Of a DNA stretch of 64,000 bases, positions 12,724 to 25,194 are shown piece by piece; the first letter of the stretch is position 1, and each line of letters opens with the position of its first letter. The DNA is taken from the NCBI RefSeq assembly GCF_011075055.1, contig NC_058143.1, positions 11,919,057 to 11,983,056 of the forward strand, in the 5' to 3' direction. The notes under the pieces were generated by a model. The model was given only the letters and a program-made list of their open reading frames with translations, had not been told where the DNA came from and did not search any database. The position numbers and the translations under genes are program-made. Origin of the DNA: Mangifera indica (taxonomy: Eukaryota > Streptophyta > Magnoliopsida > Sapindales > Anacardiaceae).

Positions 12724-14221
12724 AAATATGTAATAATAATGTCATCGATCATACTAAACAACCTATAATTAAGCTTTTTGATTGGATCAAGACCTAATGT
12801 GAATTTGAAGATATTGATTAAAATGTTTAACCATAAATGATGTGCTACATAATGTTTTTAAGGGTATAAATTAAAAGAATATTGTTACATTTAAAAATTA
12901 TCAAAGAAACTTAAATGTTTAAATTTGATTTGATGATTTAAAATTTTGGATAAAATTAACTAATCAAAAAATGATTGTCTAATATACAAGGTTACATGTA
13001 AGTTTGTAAAGAAAAATTTGTTTAAAAATTTCACATTATTTTTCATTTATTTTCGTATTAAATTTCAAATAATTTATTAATAATTTTTTATTTAAATGGT
13101 AAATTAATAAACACTCTGCTATTTATATTTTAAAAAATATGTTTTAAGGTAATACAGAAATCAATTGAGTGCAAATTTTAAGTTGGTAAGAAAAATTTGG
13201 GGCACTGATTATAGTCTTAATGACGTATTATTTACAAGGTAATATTCTTGTACACTTACCTTGCTTGATGATATAAGGACTAGGAAAATATGATGTGAAA
13301 TGTGCATTTTAAGGTAACATTTTTTTTTGTCATTGAAGACAATTTATTCAAGAATTTTCAGAAAAAATTTGTGTTTGCCTAGAAGTTCAACTTCATAAAT
13401 ATGACTCTCATTCTTCTATGAAAATTCTAATTAATGTTGTTATTTGTTATATACAAAAGAACTTCTTATAAATTGATGTAACAATTTGTTATAATTGACA
13501 TATCAATTATCATAATGGATAAATTTATCTTAATTTAAATTCAATTGATCATACTGAAACCCGATTAAACTTTTTTGCATGTTCAATAAATATATTTCTT
13601 ATATATATATAAAATTTTAATTATGTAATAATAACATAATTGATGGGACTAATCAACCTAGATATAGGTTTTTTTATTAGGTCAAGACCCAATCTAAATC
13701 TAAAAACATTGATTATAATGCCTAAAAGAAAAGGGATATGAAATCATAAATAATGTGCTATATAATGTTTTTAAAGGTATAAATTAGAAGAATAATATTA
13801 AACTTTAAAAATTTCAGACAAACTTATGTGTTTCAATTTGATTTGAAGATTTATAATTAGGGATAATATTAACTTATTAAAAAATGATTTGTCTAATATA
13901 TAAGGTCATATGTAAGTTTGTAAGGGACAGTTTGTTTAAAACTTTCACATTATTTATCATTTATTTTCCTATTGAAATCCAAACAATTTATTTGGAATTT
14001 TTTATTTAAATGGTAAGTTAATAGATACTACACTATTTAAATTTTTTTTTAAAAAGTAAGTTTTAAGGTAATATGGAAATGAATTTAATGCGAATTTTAA
14101 GTAGGTAGTAAAAATTTGGCACATTGATTATAGTCTTGATGACATATTATTTATAAAGTAATATTCTTGCATACTTGCCTTACTCAATGATATGAGGATT
14201 AGGAAAATATGATGTCAAATG

Positions 14222-15739
14222 TAAAGATGACAATGGAGAGGGAAGGGATAGAAATGACTATCCTCGTCCTTGTCCCCCTAAGGTGGGACACATCTTCATT
14301 TTTGTTATGAGGATTACGAAGCATCCCTATTCCTTATCCGTTAAGGAACAATTTTCTACTTATCCCTTCCCCTTACCCACCTCCTCATTGTCCCCTCCAC
14401 TAAATAATTAAAAGTGCAAAGAATACTTTTGAAAATTATATTTTAAAAATAAGCATGAGGAGACGAGGGTATGAGACGGGGATGAAGACATATTTATCCT
14501 CATCACCATTTTCGGGGATTGCTTTTGTCTTCGTCCCCATCCTCATTCCTACTTATATTGAGGAATCCCCTCCTCGCATACATGATGGGAACCCCATTTT
14601 TAGGGTCAAGCTATTGTCCCTAGCCAAATTAATCTTTAAGTTGAAAATGATATCTTTCCACCTTCTATCAAACATTGTTAGAGAAATTATTTGATTTTTA
14701 GGATAAAATCATTGAAAAGACAAAAACATCTTTCATAACTTTATATATATACTCAAACTCTATTATATATATTTTTACCCATGTTTTTATTTAAAAAAAA
14801 AAATTTAATCTAAAACAATCATTGACAATGACTAAACTAATGCATTTCCATTAAAACTGACTACTTCAATGCAATTTTAATTGAAACTGTATCGGGCATG
14901 TTGGTGCGATTTTAGTTAAAATTTCATTGGAATGATGCCAATCCAATCGAAAGTGCACCGATATGGTTTAATTTCAACTTAATTGCACCATTCCAATGAG
15001 ATTTTGATGAAATTGCATTCGAATAATGTGATTTCAATGGAATCGCACTATTCTGGAGTGATTTCAATGTAATTATGACACAATTAAAATCCTAATTTCA
15101 ATTGTAATCAATGTAATTACAAATTTGAGACTGACTAGAGTTAGAGTTAAAGTTTTAATTTTTTTCAATTAAAGATAGAGTTTAAATGATAAATTTTAAA
15201 GTTGGTTGGATAAAATGTAATTTGTTCATTATTTAGGGTTGTAAGGATAGGAGCTTGTTGTTACATTGGTTGGCCAATAGAAATGATATTTTAACCTCAA
15301 ATTTTATGAAATATATTTTCATCCATATTTAAGACATTAAAATTTAAAACTTGTAACAATTACAAGGGATGACTGCAATAGTGCAGTTTTACCAAAATCG
15401 CATTATTTTGGTGCAATTTCATTTGAAATCACATTGCCATGTCAGTGTAATATTAGCCAGAATCACATCAGAATTATGTGAATCCAATCGAAATTGCACT
15501 AATATTTGGTGTAATTTCAATAGCATCGCATCATTTTGGTTTGATTTCAATACGATTATAACTCTTATATCAATTTATAATAAGTGTGACTATGAATTTG
15601 AGATTGGTAAGAGTTAGAGATAGTTTTTATTTTTTTTCAATAGTTTTTATTTTTTTTTTCAATTAAAGATAGGGTTTAAATGATAAATTTTAAAGTTGGT
15701 TGGATAATATGTGATTTATTTGTTATTTAGGGGTTTAGG
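14222..15739. repeat. Repeat block plus degenerate short tandem repeats
   Basis: Positions 14222-14720 are the fourth copy of the block that opens units 1-3. Positions 14820-15130 and 15360-15560 are two runs of the degenerate GCACCATT/GTGATTT modules also seen at 4190-4445, each followed by a copy of TTTAAATGATAAATTTTAAAGTTG. No gene is seen. Confidence 0.55.
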
Positions 15740-17460
15740 AGTGCATTCTAGAGAAGATGTTTATTATTGTTGGGGATGCTAAATATGTTGTATGTCAATA
15801 TTGCAAAAAACGTTGAAGTTGCAAAAGACTAAGGCCACTACTCATTTGACACAACATATGACTTAATGTTGATAGGAAGAAAGCAATGAGGAAGTATCTT
15901 GTTGGAGGAAAAACCATATTGGGTTTTCAACCTTCAAACTTAGGGTTCTTTGATTGATTTTCTACCCTGATTGTGATGAAAACAAATATAAATTATGAGC
16001 ATTCCAAGGTAAATGTGATTTAACTTAATAACTTTATTATTACTATAAAATTAGCATGAAATTAGTTATATTATCTAATGCAATAATTATGGTATTGGTG
16101 TTTCACATGCAAGAGGCATTGGGTCACCTAATTATGATATCCAAATTGCCATTTACATAGTTGAGCATCCCTACTTTATTAATTTTGTTGCGTTCTTCAA
16201 CCTCTTCACGAAAAATTTGGAAAAAAGCAAGTAAAAGCTTATTGCAATAGGGTTTATCAAGCAAATTATATGAGGTTAAAGGAGACTTTTAAGGAGACTA
16301 AAAGGATCAATACTACTACTAATCTTTGGAAGTCGGATACTCAAAATATTGAGTATATGGTAATCACAACACATTGAGTAGACTAGTCGTGGCCATTCAA
16401 TAAACGAATTATAAATTTTGTACACCTAACTCTACTTGAGAGGAAATGACATAACAATAACAATATTTGAGTGTTTAAAGGGTTGTAGGATTGAGAATAA
16501 GGTAAATTCAACTTTGAGAACTATTTATAATAATATATATATATAATTTTATTGTACATAATTTTATTAATATTCATTAATTTTGTTGATAGGTGCAAAC
16601 TATCATAGGGAACAATGTTAAGGTGAATGATAGTTTAATAAGTACAGTGGTGAGGTGAATTTCCTTATGGCAATTGCTAGCACCAAGGACCCTCAATAAT
16701 GAAGTTAAAATTGATTGTGTTTATTGTAATATATATGTATACAAAGAAAATGTTGATAACTTGTTATTTTGGTTTGTGATTAATTCAGGATAAAATTTTT
16801 TATAATTACTTTAGTATTTCCTACTGCATATAATGAAGAAAATGCCTCTGTGAAGATAGAAAATATTAAAAGAACTTTAGAAAAGATGTACAATGAATAC
16901 GTTGACATGATGTCATCTGCAAAATCCATCTACTACATCTGTACCTTTATAATATCAACCAAGGACCTAACAAGCACTATCAATTGTATCTAGTACATTA
17001 AATCAATGTAATTAATTGAAACTTTATAACATATCCTAAGTTCTAATAAGAAATGTGTATTCATTTGTGGCTTTTGAATTTTATAGGCAAATCATCAAGC
17101 TCTTGATCTTTTTAAAGTAGGCATTATGAGCTTGGATATAGTTGGTTACATTTGAAAGAGCATAGAGAAAGAACACATTCATAAGAAATTATGAAGTCTG
17201 AGTTGGAAACATATTTTAAAGAATGTGGTGTAAATATACCTGGGGATGCAACTAAAGAGATTTTAATGCACTTCACTAGTAGAGGGACAATCAATATAAA
17301 TATAGAGTGCTTTCGCGAATGACAATTGTTTCTTAGCGATTCTTGTTTCAATAATGGCCTCAAGAGCACATTCAGTATTGGTAATAGAATGATTGACACT
17401 TATAGGTCTTCCCTATCACTAGAAACAATCAATATACTTAAATGTGGAGCTAATTGAATG
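15740..17460 (+). pseudogene. hAT-superfamily transposase, heavily broken
   Basis: Fragments in several frames follow the order of a plant hAT transposase. A BED-type zinc-finger start reads YVVCQYCKKR near 15790. A later stretch reads VEHPYFINFVAFFNLF near 16165, followed by NLWKSDTQNIEYMVITTH near 16325. The KIENIKRTLEKMYNEY segment lies near 16855. The C-terminal dimerisation region reads KSELETYFKE at about 17195 and FSIGNRMIDTYRSSLS near 17370. Many stops and frameshifts rule out a functional protein. In intact members the enzyme cuts and pastes DNA with 8-bp target duplications; I found no terminal repeats here. The family call rests on motif order and spacing. Confidence 0.7.
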
Positions 17461-18029
17461 AAAGTACTTTATAATATTAAAAATCAAGATCAAGTAATCA
17501 ATTACTTACTACTACTGCATACTCTTTAAACTGATTTTTTATTTAATTGTTAGCAGTATGATTAATTTTTTTCATTTGTTTTTAATTTCATGAAGATGAG
17601 GGATGAAACTAAGGTTGTTGAGCTTATCTTGTCAGATAAATGAAGACAAAACGTAAATTACATTTGTTGATGAACGACTGCTTCTTTGATGTTTAAGAAA
17701 CTGTTTTTTTTTTTTTTGACAAATATTGCTACTTGTTCTTGTTTTTATGATGCTTAATAGTGTTTGATTCTTAATCATGGAGTAATTTTGAGAGTGTATT
17801 TTTCTTTATTTTCTGTTTTTAATAGAATTAATACTGGCTTTTTAATCTTGCTTTTGATATGGTTATTTTCAATTGAAAGAATACTTTTATGTACAAATTT
17901 TCATGTCTAGTTCTAAGTTTAGATGTTGAACTTCCTATAAGTTGCAGAACTCCTAAAGATAAGATATATTGGGCAAACTACCTTAGGGAGTGCATCAATT
18001 TTTGGTATTTTCTTTGGTATTGGTAGCTT
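17461..18029. other. Gene-free AT-rich spacer
   Basis: Contains T-runs and short homopolymers between the hAT relic and the Gypsy relic. Nothing recognisable. Confidence 0.5.
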
Positions 18030-18660
18030 GGTACATTGTAGGCACTGGGATGAGTTGGGCGAGCAAGATGTCTTGGTTTAGTCTCTTGGACTAGAGTTGA
18101 CTTAGAAAATGATTGAGGAGCTAATTAGACAAAGGATGATGCAAACCCAAGATCGACTGAAAAATTATACTAATCAGAGACACCGAGACTTAGAGTTCAG
18201 TATGAAGGATAGAATGTTTATCAGAGTAGCCCCTTTCAAACACATGATGAGGTTTGGGAGAAAAGGTAAGTTGGCTTTTAGGTATATAAACCCATATAAG
18301 ATTATGTAGTAGGTCGGTAAGATAGCTTATAGACTTACATTACTGGTAAGCATGAATCATATTTATGATGTATTCCATGTTTCGTTGCTATATAAGTATA
18401 TTGGTGATCCTTCCTAAATGTTGAGGACCAAGGAGATCTAACTGTCTGAGGATTTGAGTTATGAGGAGAAACCTGTTTAGATCCTTGATAAGAGGATCAA
18501 ATAGTTGAGAAACTGATAGATTTCCTTGGTCAAGATGTTTTGGAGGAATCATAAGGTTGAGGAGACTACCTAAGAGATAGAGTAAATTATGAGAGAGAAG
18601 CATCCCGAGTTATTCCCATTGAATTTTGGGGATGCAATTCCAATGAGGGGGAGGAATCAT
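18030..18660 (+). pseudogene. Ty3/Gypsy pol 3' end (integrase C-terminus and chromodomain), decayed
   Basis: One open stretch (18109-18309) reads [20 protein letters not shown], the linker after the integrase core of Tekay/Del chromoviruses. It is closely similar to the same region of the element at 58801-62349. Beyond it, in frame with stops, come IAYRLTL, YDVFHVSLLYKYIGDP, EDLSYEEKPV and [10 protein letters not shown], the chromodomain region, ending HPELFP. A purine-rich AATGAGGGGGAGGAA at about 18640 stands where the polypurine tract should be. At least five stops show it is dead. Only the 3' end of pol is present. Confidence 0.85.
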
Positions 18661-20500
18661 AACACCCACAAGTAAGTCTCAAGGGCAAAATAGTTTTTAT
18701 GCATGAGTTTCATTAATGTATGAAGAATTTAATGTGATTTGGCAATCAAAGTATAAGTTTTCAATAACAGACAACCGTGTATAGTGAGGTCATACCTCAT
18801 GTGTCGTAGCCACATCAGTTGAATTAGATGATTTCATGTAATTTTCAAAATTAGTTACATACGATCATATGCCTTAGGTACACGCTCGTGTATGTTGAAT
18901 GTGGTTTTAAGTTTTAAAAGACATGTTCACTGTGTTTTAAGGATTTTTATTCTTATCCCTAAACGCACAAACTTTCTAAAGAGAATGAGGGATTTGGAGA
19001 TTTATCAGTTGGCTTTTGTGTAAGAGTTCTGACAATCACTTTTTGATGGCATAGTAAGAGGAAATCTAGAGAGAAGAAAGCCTTTTTGTGCGATCCATCT
19101 CTTGTGAATTAGAGACAAGTAGGACCTGTTAGTGCTTTTTATGATAATTAGTATATTTGAGCTATAGAAGAGAAAACACATTTTAGTGTTGAACTATTAG
19201 GCATAAAGATCAAACTAATAAGATGTTAGATTGCTAGAAAAATAAAAAGTGTTTGTAGATACTAAATTAGGTCACAGATCGAACATTTTCTACATTTTGG
19301 ACTCGTCATATAGTTGTGCGGTATGGGACACATGACTGTATACGCTAAGCCTAGAATTTAGCTTACGTTTTTGGCATTTTAAAGATTATTGGATATCGTT
19401 GATTGGTTAGCGATTAACTAGGACACATGGATTACCTATGTGCAGTTGTAACACGACTGTGTGAGAGGAAAAAGAGCATAATACCCTTACAAAGCAGCAT
19501 GGTTGAGATAAGTTTTTGAAAAAAAAATTACATTAAATATCTGGATAGGCACACGCTCGTGTCAATAAGAGCACACGCTCATGTATATAGAAAAATAATA
19601 CACTGGAAAAAGCCATGGGGAGGTTGGTCGTGTGTGAGTAAGCAAAAGGACATACCCTTGTGTGTCTATAGACACATACCCATGCATGTAGAGTTGAATA
19701 AAGAAAAAGAAAAAGGAATTAGATTAAGAATTTATTGGTCACCCTAATTGACAATACAAAGATCCCAAATATGCAATAGTACCCCACGTGCCAAAAAAAT
19801 AAGTTTAACAGGGCACGAGATATGTAGTTGGGTGAAAGCTTAGACAAGTCAGGTTTAGTTAAGGCTAGAGATGCAAGCATGCATTTAATTCAAAACATGT
19901 GATCAATAATGTAATAAAACTCATAAAACTCCAATTAGATGATGGCAGGTCCTACCTTTGTGCTCATATTGAACTCTAGGAAATGTTTAGGCCGCATATC
20001 ATAACTTTTGAATCAAATTATGTCTCGTTCAGTCACTGAGGAACCATATTTTACTTGGTGAAAATGTCTATATTTGGAAACTGTAACAAAAACTAAATAC
20101 TAGGCTAATCAGACTATATCGAATACAGGGATTTGATACCTTAGTCATGTGAGTTACCTGTTTGTCCCACTACACCAAACTATATCTCAACTGAGTTTTA
20201 CTATGAGTAAGTCTGGTGTCCTACTACAAACATGTCTTACTATGAGCAGTGTAAGGAATATGCACTCATGGTGCACCCTTATAATGATCCTATAAAGTCT
20301 AGCACCTCGACTTTGACATCTTCAAGCAAATGTACACCCGGGCTCAAACATCTAATGAACGCCCACCAAAGTGCAACGTACGACCGTTCATAGGCTGCAT
20401 GTCTTTGTTCCCAATGTTTGTTCACGTGTTTGACATTTTCAAGAATTAATTAGATAAAACTATGAATGCTTATTCACACAAAATTGCTTACTCATTCATT
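18661..20500. other. LTR-like decayed sequence and spacer
   Basis: Directly after the polypurine tract the sequence ATAACACCCACAAG could open an LTR. Repeated CACACGCTCGTGT-type motifs (18890, 19550, 19575) and T-rich stretches fit a decayed LTR of the Gypsy relic. No second LTR or boundary can be defined. From about 19760 to 20500 nothing recognisable is seen. Confidence 0.35.
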
Positions 20501-21683
20501 CATAAAAAAAAAGAAAAATTTGACCATTCAGATGTCTATTCAAGATTAAAAAGGGCTAGTACACTGATACATCATTAGAAACATGTCATTTTCACATATC
20601 AGTAGATACTTCTCCAAATCCAATAGTAATATCAACTATTTCATCCATCCAAGACTATAAATTGAAACCTCTTTAAGTTGAAATATGTCAGAGATCATAT
20701 ATGTAAAATTATATATTGTTCTTCTCCTCCAAAATTCTCTCCAAAGCTTACAACTCACTTATTTGAGAGAAACACTTATGCTTAATTTTGTATCAGCTTT
20801 TATAAGGCATTATTACTCAATATTTTTTTGCATTTGATTTTTATTGGGCAAAATCCCAGATAAACTATTATATTAAGCATAATCCTAGATCAACCAGAGT
20901 GTTTGGGCGAAATCACAAAGAACAATTTTAAAAAGACCATATCTTTACTAGTAAAACTTTAAGTTGATTGCTTGAAAAAGTGGTTGTAGGAAGTTTAAAA
21001 GAGAAAGTTTCAAATCACTATAAGTCTTGAGCCTTTTTACTTTTTACTCTTAATTTTATATTTATTACTTATATTTGAGAACATTGTTGAAATTAATTGC
21101 GTGATTACTTTTGATTAGTTATTTGTATGAAAGATTTAATTTGTATTAAATTTTAAATAATCCTATTAGCCGGTGTGTTGAGCTGGTGAGAAGACAATAT
21201 GTGAAAGCAGCAGCTGACAATAATTTTGGTGGCAGTAAGTTTAGTGGTGTTGAGGGAGAGACAGAATTTGTTTGGGTAAAAGAAATTAGGGAGGCCATTT
21301 GAAGTAGGTTGGGTTGTGGAAGAACGATAGACCATAAATAAACGATCAGAACCAAAAAAAAGACTGACAGTGGCTTGTGCCAATAGCCCACAGTTAGAAT
21401 GAGTGGTGATTAAATAAAAGACAACAAAACAATTTTTGAAAATGAATTAGAAAAGGAAAATAGAGTAATAGAGAGTGACGAACACTTTCTGTATTTTCTT
21501 TTGATTTCCCACAGCCATTTATAGAAGATTGGCCATGTATATGTATATATATATACAATGACACAATTATGGATTCAAAATTTAAACACACAATATAAAC
21601 TTAAAAGTTAAATTCAAATGAGGTAAACTGGGTGGTAGACTGTTTTATTGAAGGAGACTGGTCTTGTCTGACACTAAGTAAAT
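20501..21683. other. Gene-free stretch with one unassigned minus-strand ORF pair
   Basis: A minus-strand open region at 21146-21391 has two overlapping frames of about 80 codons, and a TATA-like run at 21540-21555 lies upstream of it. No family is recognised and composition does not favour either frame, so no gene is called. Confidence 0.3.
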
Positions 21684-21756
<73 letters not shown>

Positions 21757-21758
21757 AT
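21684..21758. repeat. Compound microsatellite (AT)n(GT)n(ATGT)n
   Basis: About nine AT units, then about 19 TG units, then ATGT repeats. It sits where the 5' part of the adjacent gene copy should be and so coincides with loss of that part. Confidence 0.95.
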
Positions 21759-21784
21759 ACACACATGAGAAGGTGACAAATAGT

Positions 21785-22509
21785 GGGAAAGAAAATTTAA
21801 GTGACAGGTTTTGTGACGTCTTCTGGTCCTATGGTAGTTCCTGCTCTTGTGGTTATCTCCTTTATAAGGGTTGCTTGTTCAGTCCCGTATAGGCTATTGT
21901 TGGCGAGCTATGCTTGCACTAATAAACTCATAACTGTGTTGCTTCTAGGGGTTAACAACAACAACACAAACCAACCCCCCTCTTTTTCTTTTGGATTATG
22001 GACAAGTGTCGTACACCGATGAAGTTGTTGAGGATAATAAGTATGGTGAAAAGGAAGATAAATGGCGTAAAGGAGGTGTTAATATGGAGAATGAAGAAGA
22101 AGAGATGTTGGAGGATACAAGGGAAACAGTTGAGATGAGGATAGTAGAGAATGACAATGATCATTATATTGATGAGGCAAAGCATCAAGATGAAATTGAG
22201 GAAGAACCAATGAAATTAGAAGTTAAGGTGAGAATTGAAGGAGTTGGAGAAGAGGAAAAGCCTGCGATTGTAGAAAGCTCGGATCATATGCCAGTTGAAG
22301 ATGTGGTTACTGTTGTTGTTGATATTAAGGGAGATGAGAAAAGTGGCGGCGCCATTGAAAATATGGCAGTACCATTTGAAATGACAGACACTGCTGCGGA
22401 ACTATGTAAGAGTAATGAAGTCAATAAAGATGAGGAATTGGTGAAAGAGACAAGGGGATTACTTAAAAAAATCAGGGAGGAGGGTATGAGTGATAATGGA
22501 GAGAATTAG
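21785..22509 (+). pseudogene. Acidic-tail membrane protein, copy 1 (frameshifted, 5'-truncated)
   Basis: Close relative of the gene at 33057-35001. The hydrophobic part reads in one frame (PALVVISFIRVACSVPY and LLLASYACTNKL, 21830-21930). That frame ends at 22022, and the acidic tail (DYGQVSYTDEVVEDNKYG onward) continues in another frame from about 21991 to a TAG at 22507-22509. A further shift lies near 21795. The first roughly 40 codons and the C-terminal exon seen in the other copy are absent. Without these it cannot make the normal protein. Confidence 0.8.
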
Positions 22510-23417
22510 CAATAAGCCTCTTAGAAAGGTAGAAAACGACTCAACTGGATACATAGGCTAGCACAAACATTCCTAACACCTCCTTGTAGGTGAGTAGTGG
22601 CTTCATTGTCTAATGAAATCCTATGTGGTGGAGCCTCCAAATGCAAGCATCAAGTTCTAAACTAATTTAATTGTATGTATAATGATCCTTTGATCCTAAG
22701 GGATGTTTTGTGATCTTGTTTTTGAGATTTGTATTGATGAAATCAATGAAAAACCAAGTAAATACGATTGTTCTTGTTTGAATTTATGTTTTTTACATGA
22801 GATTTTGGATATGAGTTTCTCAGTTAAAAGAAAATGGATGTTACATCAGGGGGATTTTAGGATTTTTATTTTAAAGTTAAAAGTGAAGTAAAAATTATAT
22901 TTAATTAAATTATTTTGCTCTAAGAAATATAGTAATTAAAGAGTTAACTGTTTTCTTAATAGTATGATTATTTGAATTTTTTTTATTTTTTTATTTTCAA
23001 AATATAGAACGCATAATTAAAATAAATACTGCATTTTGGAATTTCATTTTTTTTTTTTGTCTATTCTGACTAAAATTTTTATCTATTTAAAAAAAAAATC
23101 TTTTCCTTTATAATAAAATTTTTCATTTTTTTAAAATATTTTTTTGGGCTAATTTTCCCCAATTAAGCCCAAAGTCTGATTTTACTATAACTAAAAGTGG
23201 CACTAGGTTCTGTCAAGTCGGGCGGAACCAAACTAGTTTTGGTACAATCTATCATTTCTGCAAATTAAGTCGGGTCAAAGCCCGTTATAATGTGGGTTTT
23301 GTGGTTGAGGTGACCCACAAAAATCTTAAGATCTGCAACACAGCCCAGGATCTCACGGATTGTGCCTTTGTGGGGCGATCCGTGTATTTTTACGAACTGG
23401 TTCACTAAATTATATAA
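22510..23417. other. AT-rich spacer
   Basis: T- and A-runs and one block (23215-23400) with GGGTCAAAGCCCGTTATAATG and GTGCCTTTGTGGGGCGATCC. That block recalls the GCCTTTGTGAGGCCCTTAGC block of the tandem units and 36280. No gene. Confidence 0.4.
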
Positions 23418-23426
23418 TTTATATAA
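23418..23426. repeat. Left target-site duplication of the Mutator-like element
   Basis: TTTATATAA directly before GGGAAATTAT. It is identical to 31867-31875 on the other side of the element; 9 bp is the length made by Mutator transposases. Confidence 0.95.
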
Positions 23427-23564
23427 GGGAAATTATCAAAACTAGCCAAAATACCCCCCACTAAGCAAAAATGCCCAAAATCACTATTTTCAAGCAAAAA
23501 TGCCCGAATTCACTATTCCTAAATAAAAATACCCATGACTTTTTCTAAAATACCAAAATTACTC

Positions 23565-23880
23565 TTCCTCTCATTTATATAAATCCTCCTCACTCACTAT
23601 GAGGGGTTAAATGAAATTTTATTAAAATTAGGAGGTATTTTGATAGTTTACATTATAAGGGCATTTTGATATTTCTTTATTATTTTATAACTTTTTCTAA
23701 AATATCAAAATTATCTTTCCCCTCATCTATATAAACCCTCCTCACTCATTATGAGGGGTTAAATGAAATATTATTAAAATTAGGGGGTATTTTGATAGTT
23801 CTTTATTATTTCATAACTTTTTCTAAAATGTCAAAATTACCCTTCCCCTCATCTATATAAACCCTTCTCACTCACTTTTA
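23565..23880 (+). promoter_or_regulatory. Three tandem TATA modules at the left end of the MULE
   Basis: A module with CTCATCTATATAAACCCTCC-type TATA boxes occurs three times (about 23574, 23729 and 23854). Copies are separated by TGAGGGGTTAAATGAAAT-type sequence. The third is followed by a CACTCACTCTCTCGC leader and a GT donor-like site near 24019 (AAAAAAGGTATTTATACC). They point toward the MURA gene. That they are promoters is inferred. Confidence 0.6.
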
Positions 23881-24344
23881 TTACACACACTTCTCATATC
23901 ACTCAAACACTCACTCTCTCGCTTTCATTTTTATTCAAGATCAATTAGTGGGAATTCATTCGGACCGAAGAAGTTTATATTTCTGAATTCGATTCGAAAA
24001 AAACTATTCATCCAAAAAAGGTATTTATACCAATCTTAGCCTAAAACTTAATTTTATTTGTTAAGTTAGTTTTTATGTTGTAATAAAGGGGTTAAATACA
24101 CTGTTTCACAAATATGGAGGGTTAAATGTAATTCTAGATAAATATGGGGGGTTTTTGGATATTTTATAATATATAAAGGATTTATATAACATGTTAAGAA
24201 TAGATAGGTATTGCTTTGATACAAGACAACATACAAGGGTGTTAAATAAAGAAAGAGATAATTGAGGGGTCAAATGAAATGTTATTAAAATTAGGGAGGC
24301 ATTTTGATATTAAACATTGTAGGCGCATTATAATTGAAATTTTA

Positions 24345-24940
24345 TGTTTTTTCGAGTTTCATCGTTTTAGGATATATCGACTCGTATTATCCAGATTTCT
24401 GAAAAAATTTTCGATTGTTGTCATTCTAGGATATTTCAACTTTTAGAATTCGAATTTCAGTTGCGTTTTTTCGAATTTTACCGTTTTACGATATATCGAC
24501 TCATATTTTCCACATTTTTGAAGAATTTTTCGATTCTTGCCATTCTAGGGTTTTCAACTTTTAGAATTCGAATTTCAGTTCCGTTTTTTCGAATTTCCAC
24601 GTTTTAGGATATATCAACTACTATTTTTCAGATTTTCGAAGAAATTTTCGATTCTTATCATTCTAGGGTATTTCAACTTTGAGAATTCGAATTTTAGTTT
24701 CGTTTTTTCAAATTTTACCGTTTTTAGATATATCGACTCGTATTTTTCAAATTTATGAAAAAATTTTCGATTCTTGTTATTCTAGGGTATTTCAACTTTT
24801 AGAATTCAAATTTCAGTTCTGTTTTTTTGAATTTCACCGTTTTAGGATATATCGACTTATATTTTCCAGATTTGTGAAGAAATTTTTTATTATTGACATT
24901 TTAAAGTATTTCAAAGTATAAAATTTGAATATCTATTTCA
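24345..24940. repeat. 119-bp tandem repeat array, left arm
   Basis: Five copies of a unit with GTTTTAGGATATATCGACTC, ATTTTCGATTCTTG and TTTTAGAATTCGAATTTCAG. The GTTTTAGGA landmark falls at 24364, 24483, 24601, 24720 and 24839, so the period is 118-119 bp. The same unit lies inverted at 29260-30420. Confidence 0.92.
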
Positions 24941-25194
24941 AAGTATAGATATTATAAAAATGTTTTAAATGGAACGTTAAAAACAAATAGATGCATTTTG
25001 ATATGAGATAACATACGAAAGTGTTATATAAATTGTTAAATAATTATAGGGGGATAAATAAAATATTAGAAAAATATGAGGAGTTTTTTTTTTATTAATA
25101 ATTGTACGACTGTTTTACATAGTTATTATAGATTTTTTTTATTATAAATGATAATTATCTTCAAAAACTTATCATTGTAGGATTGATAATTAAA

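Noticed and set aside
18388..18603. Minus-strand 71-codon ORF
   Set aside because: Shadow of the decayed Gypsy pol on the other strand.
21146..21391. Minus-strand ORF pair as a secreted-enzyme first exon
   Set aside because: Considered a GDSL-type start because of a hydrophobic stretch, but no catalytic block or family motif is present.
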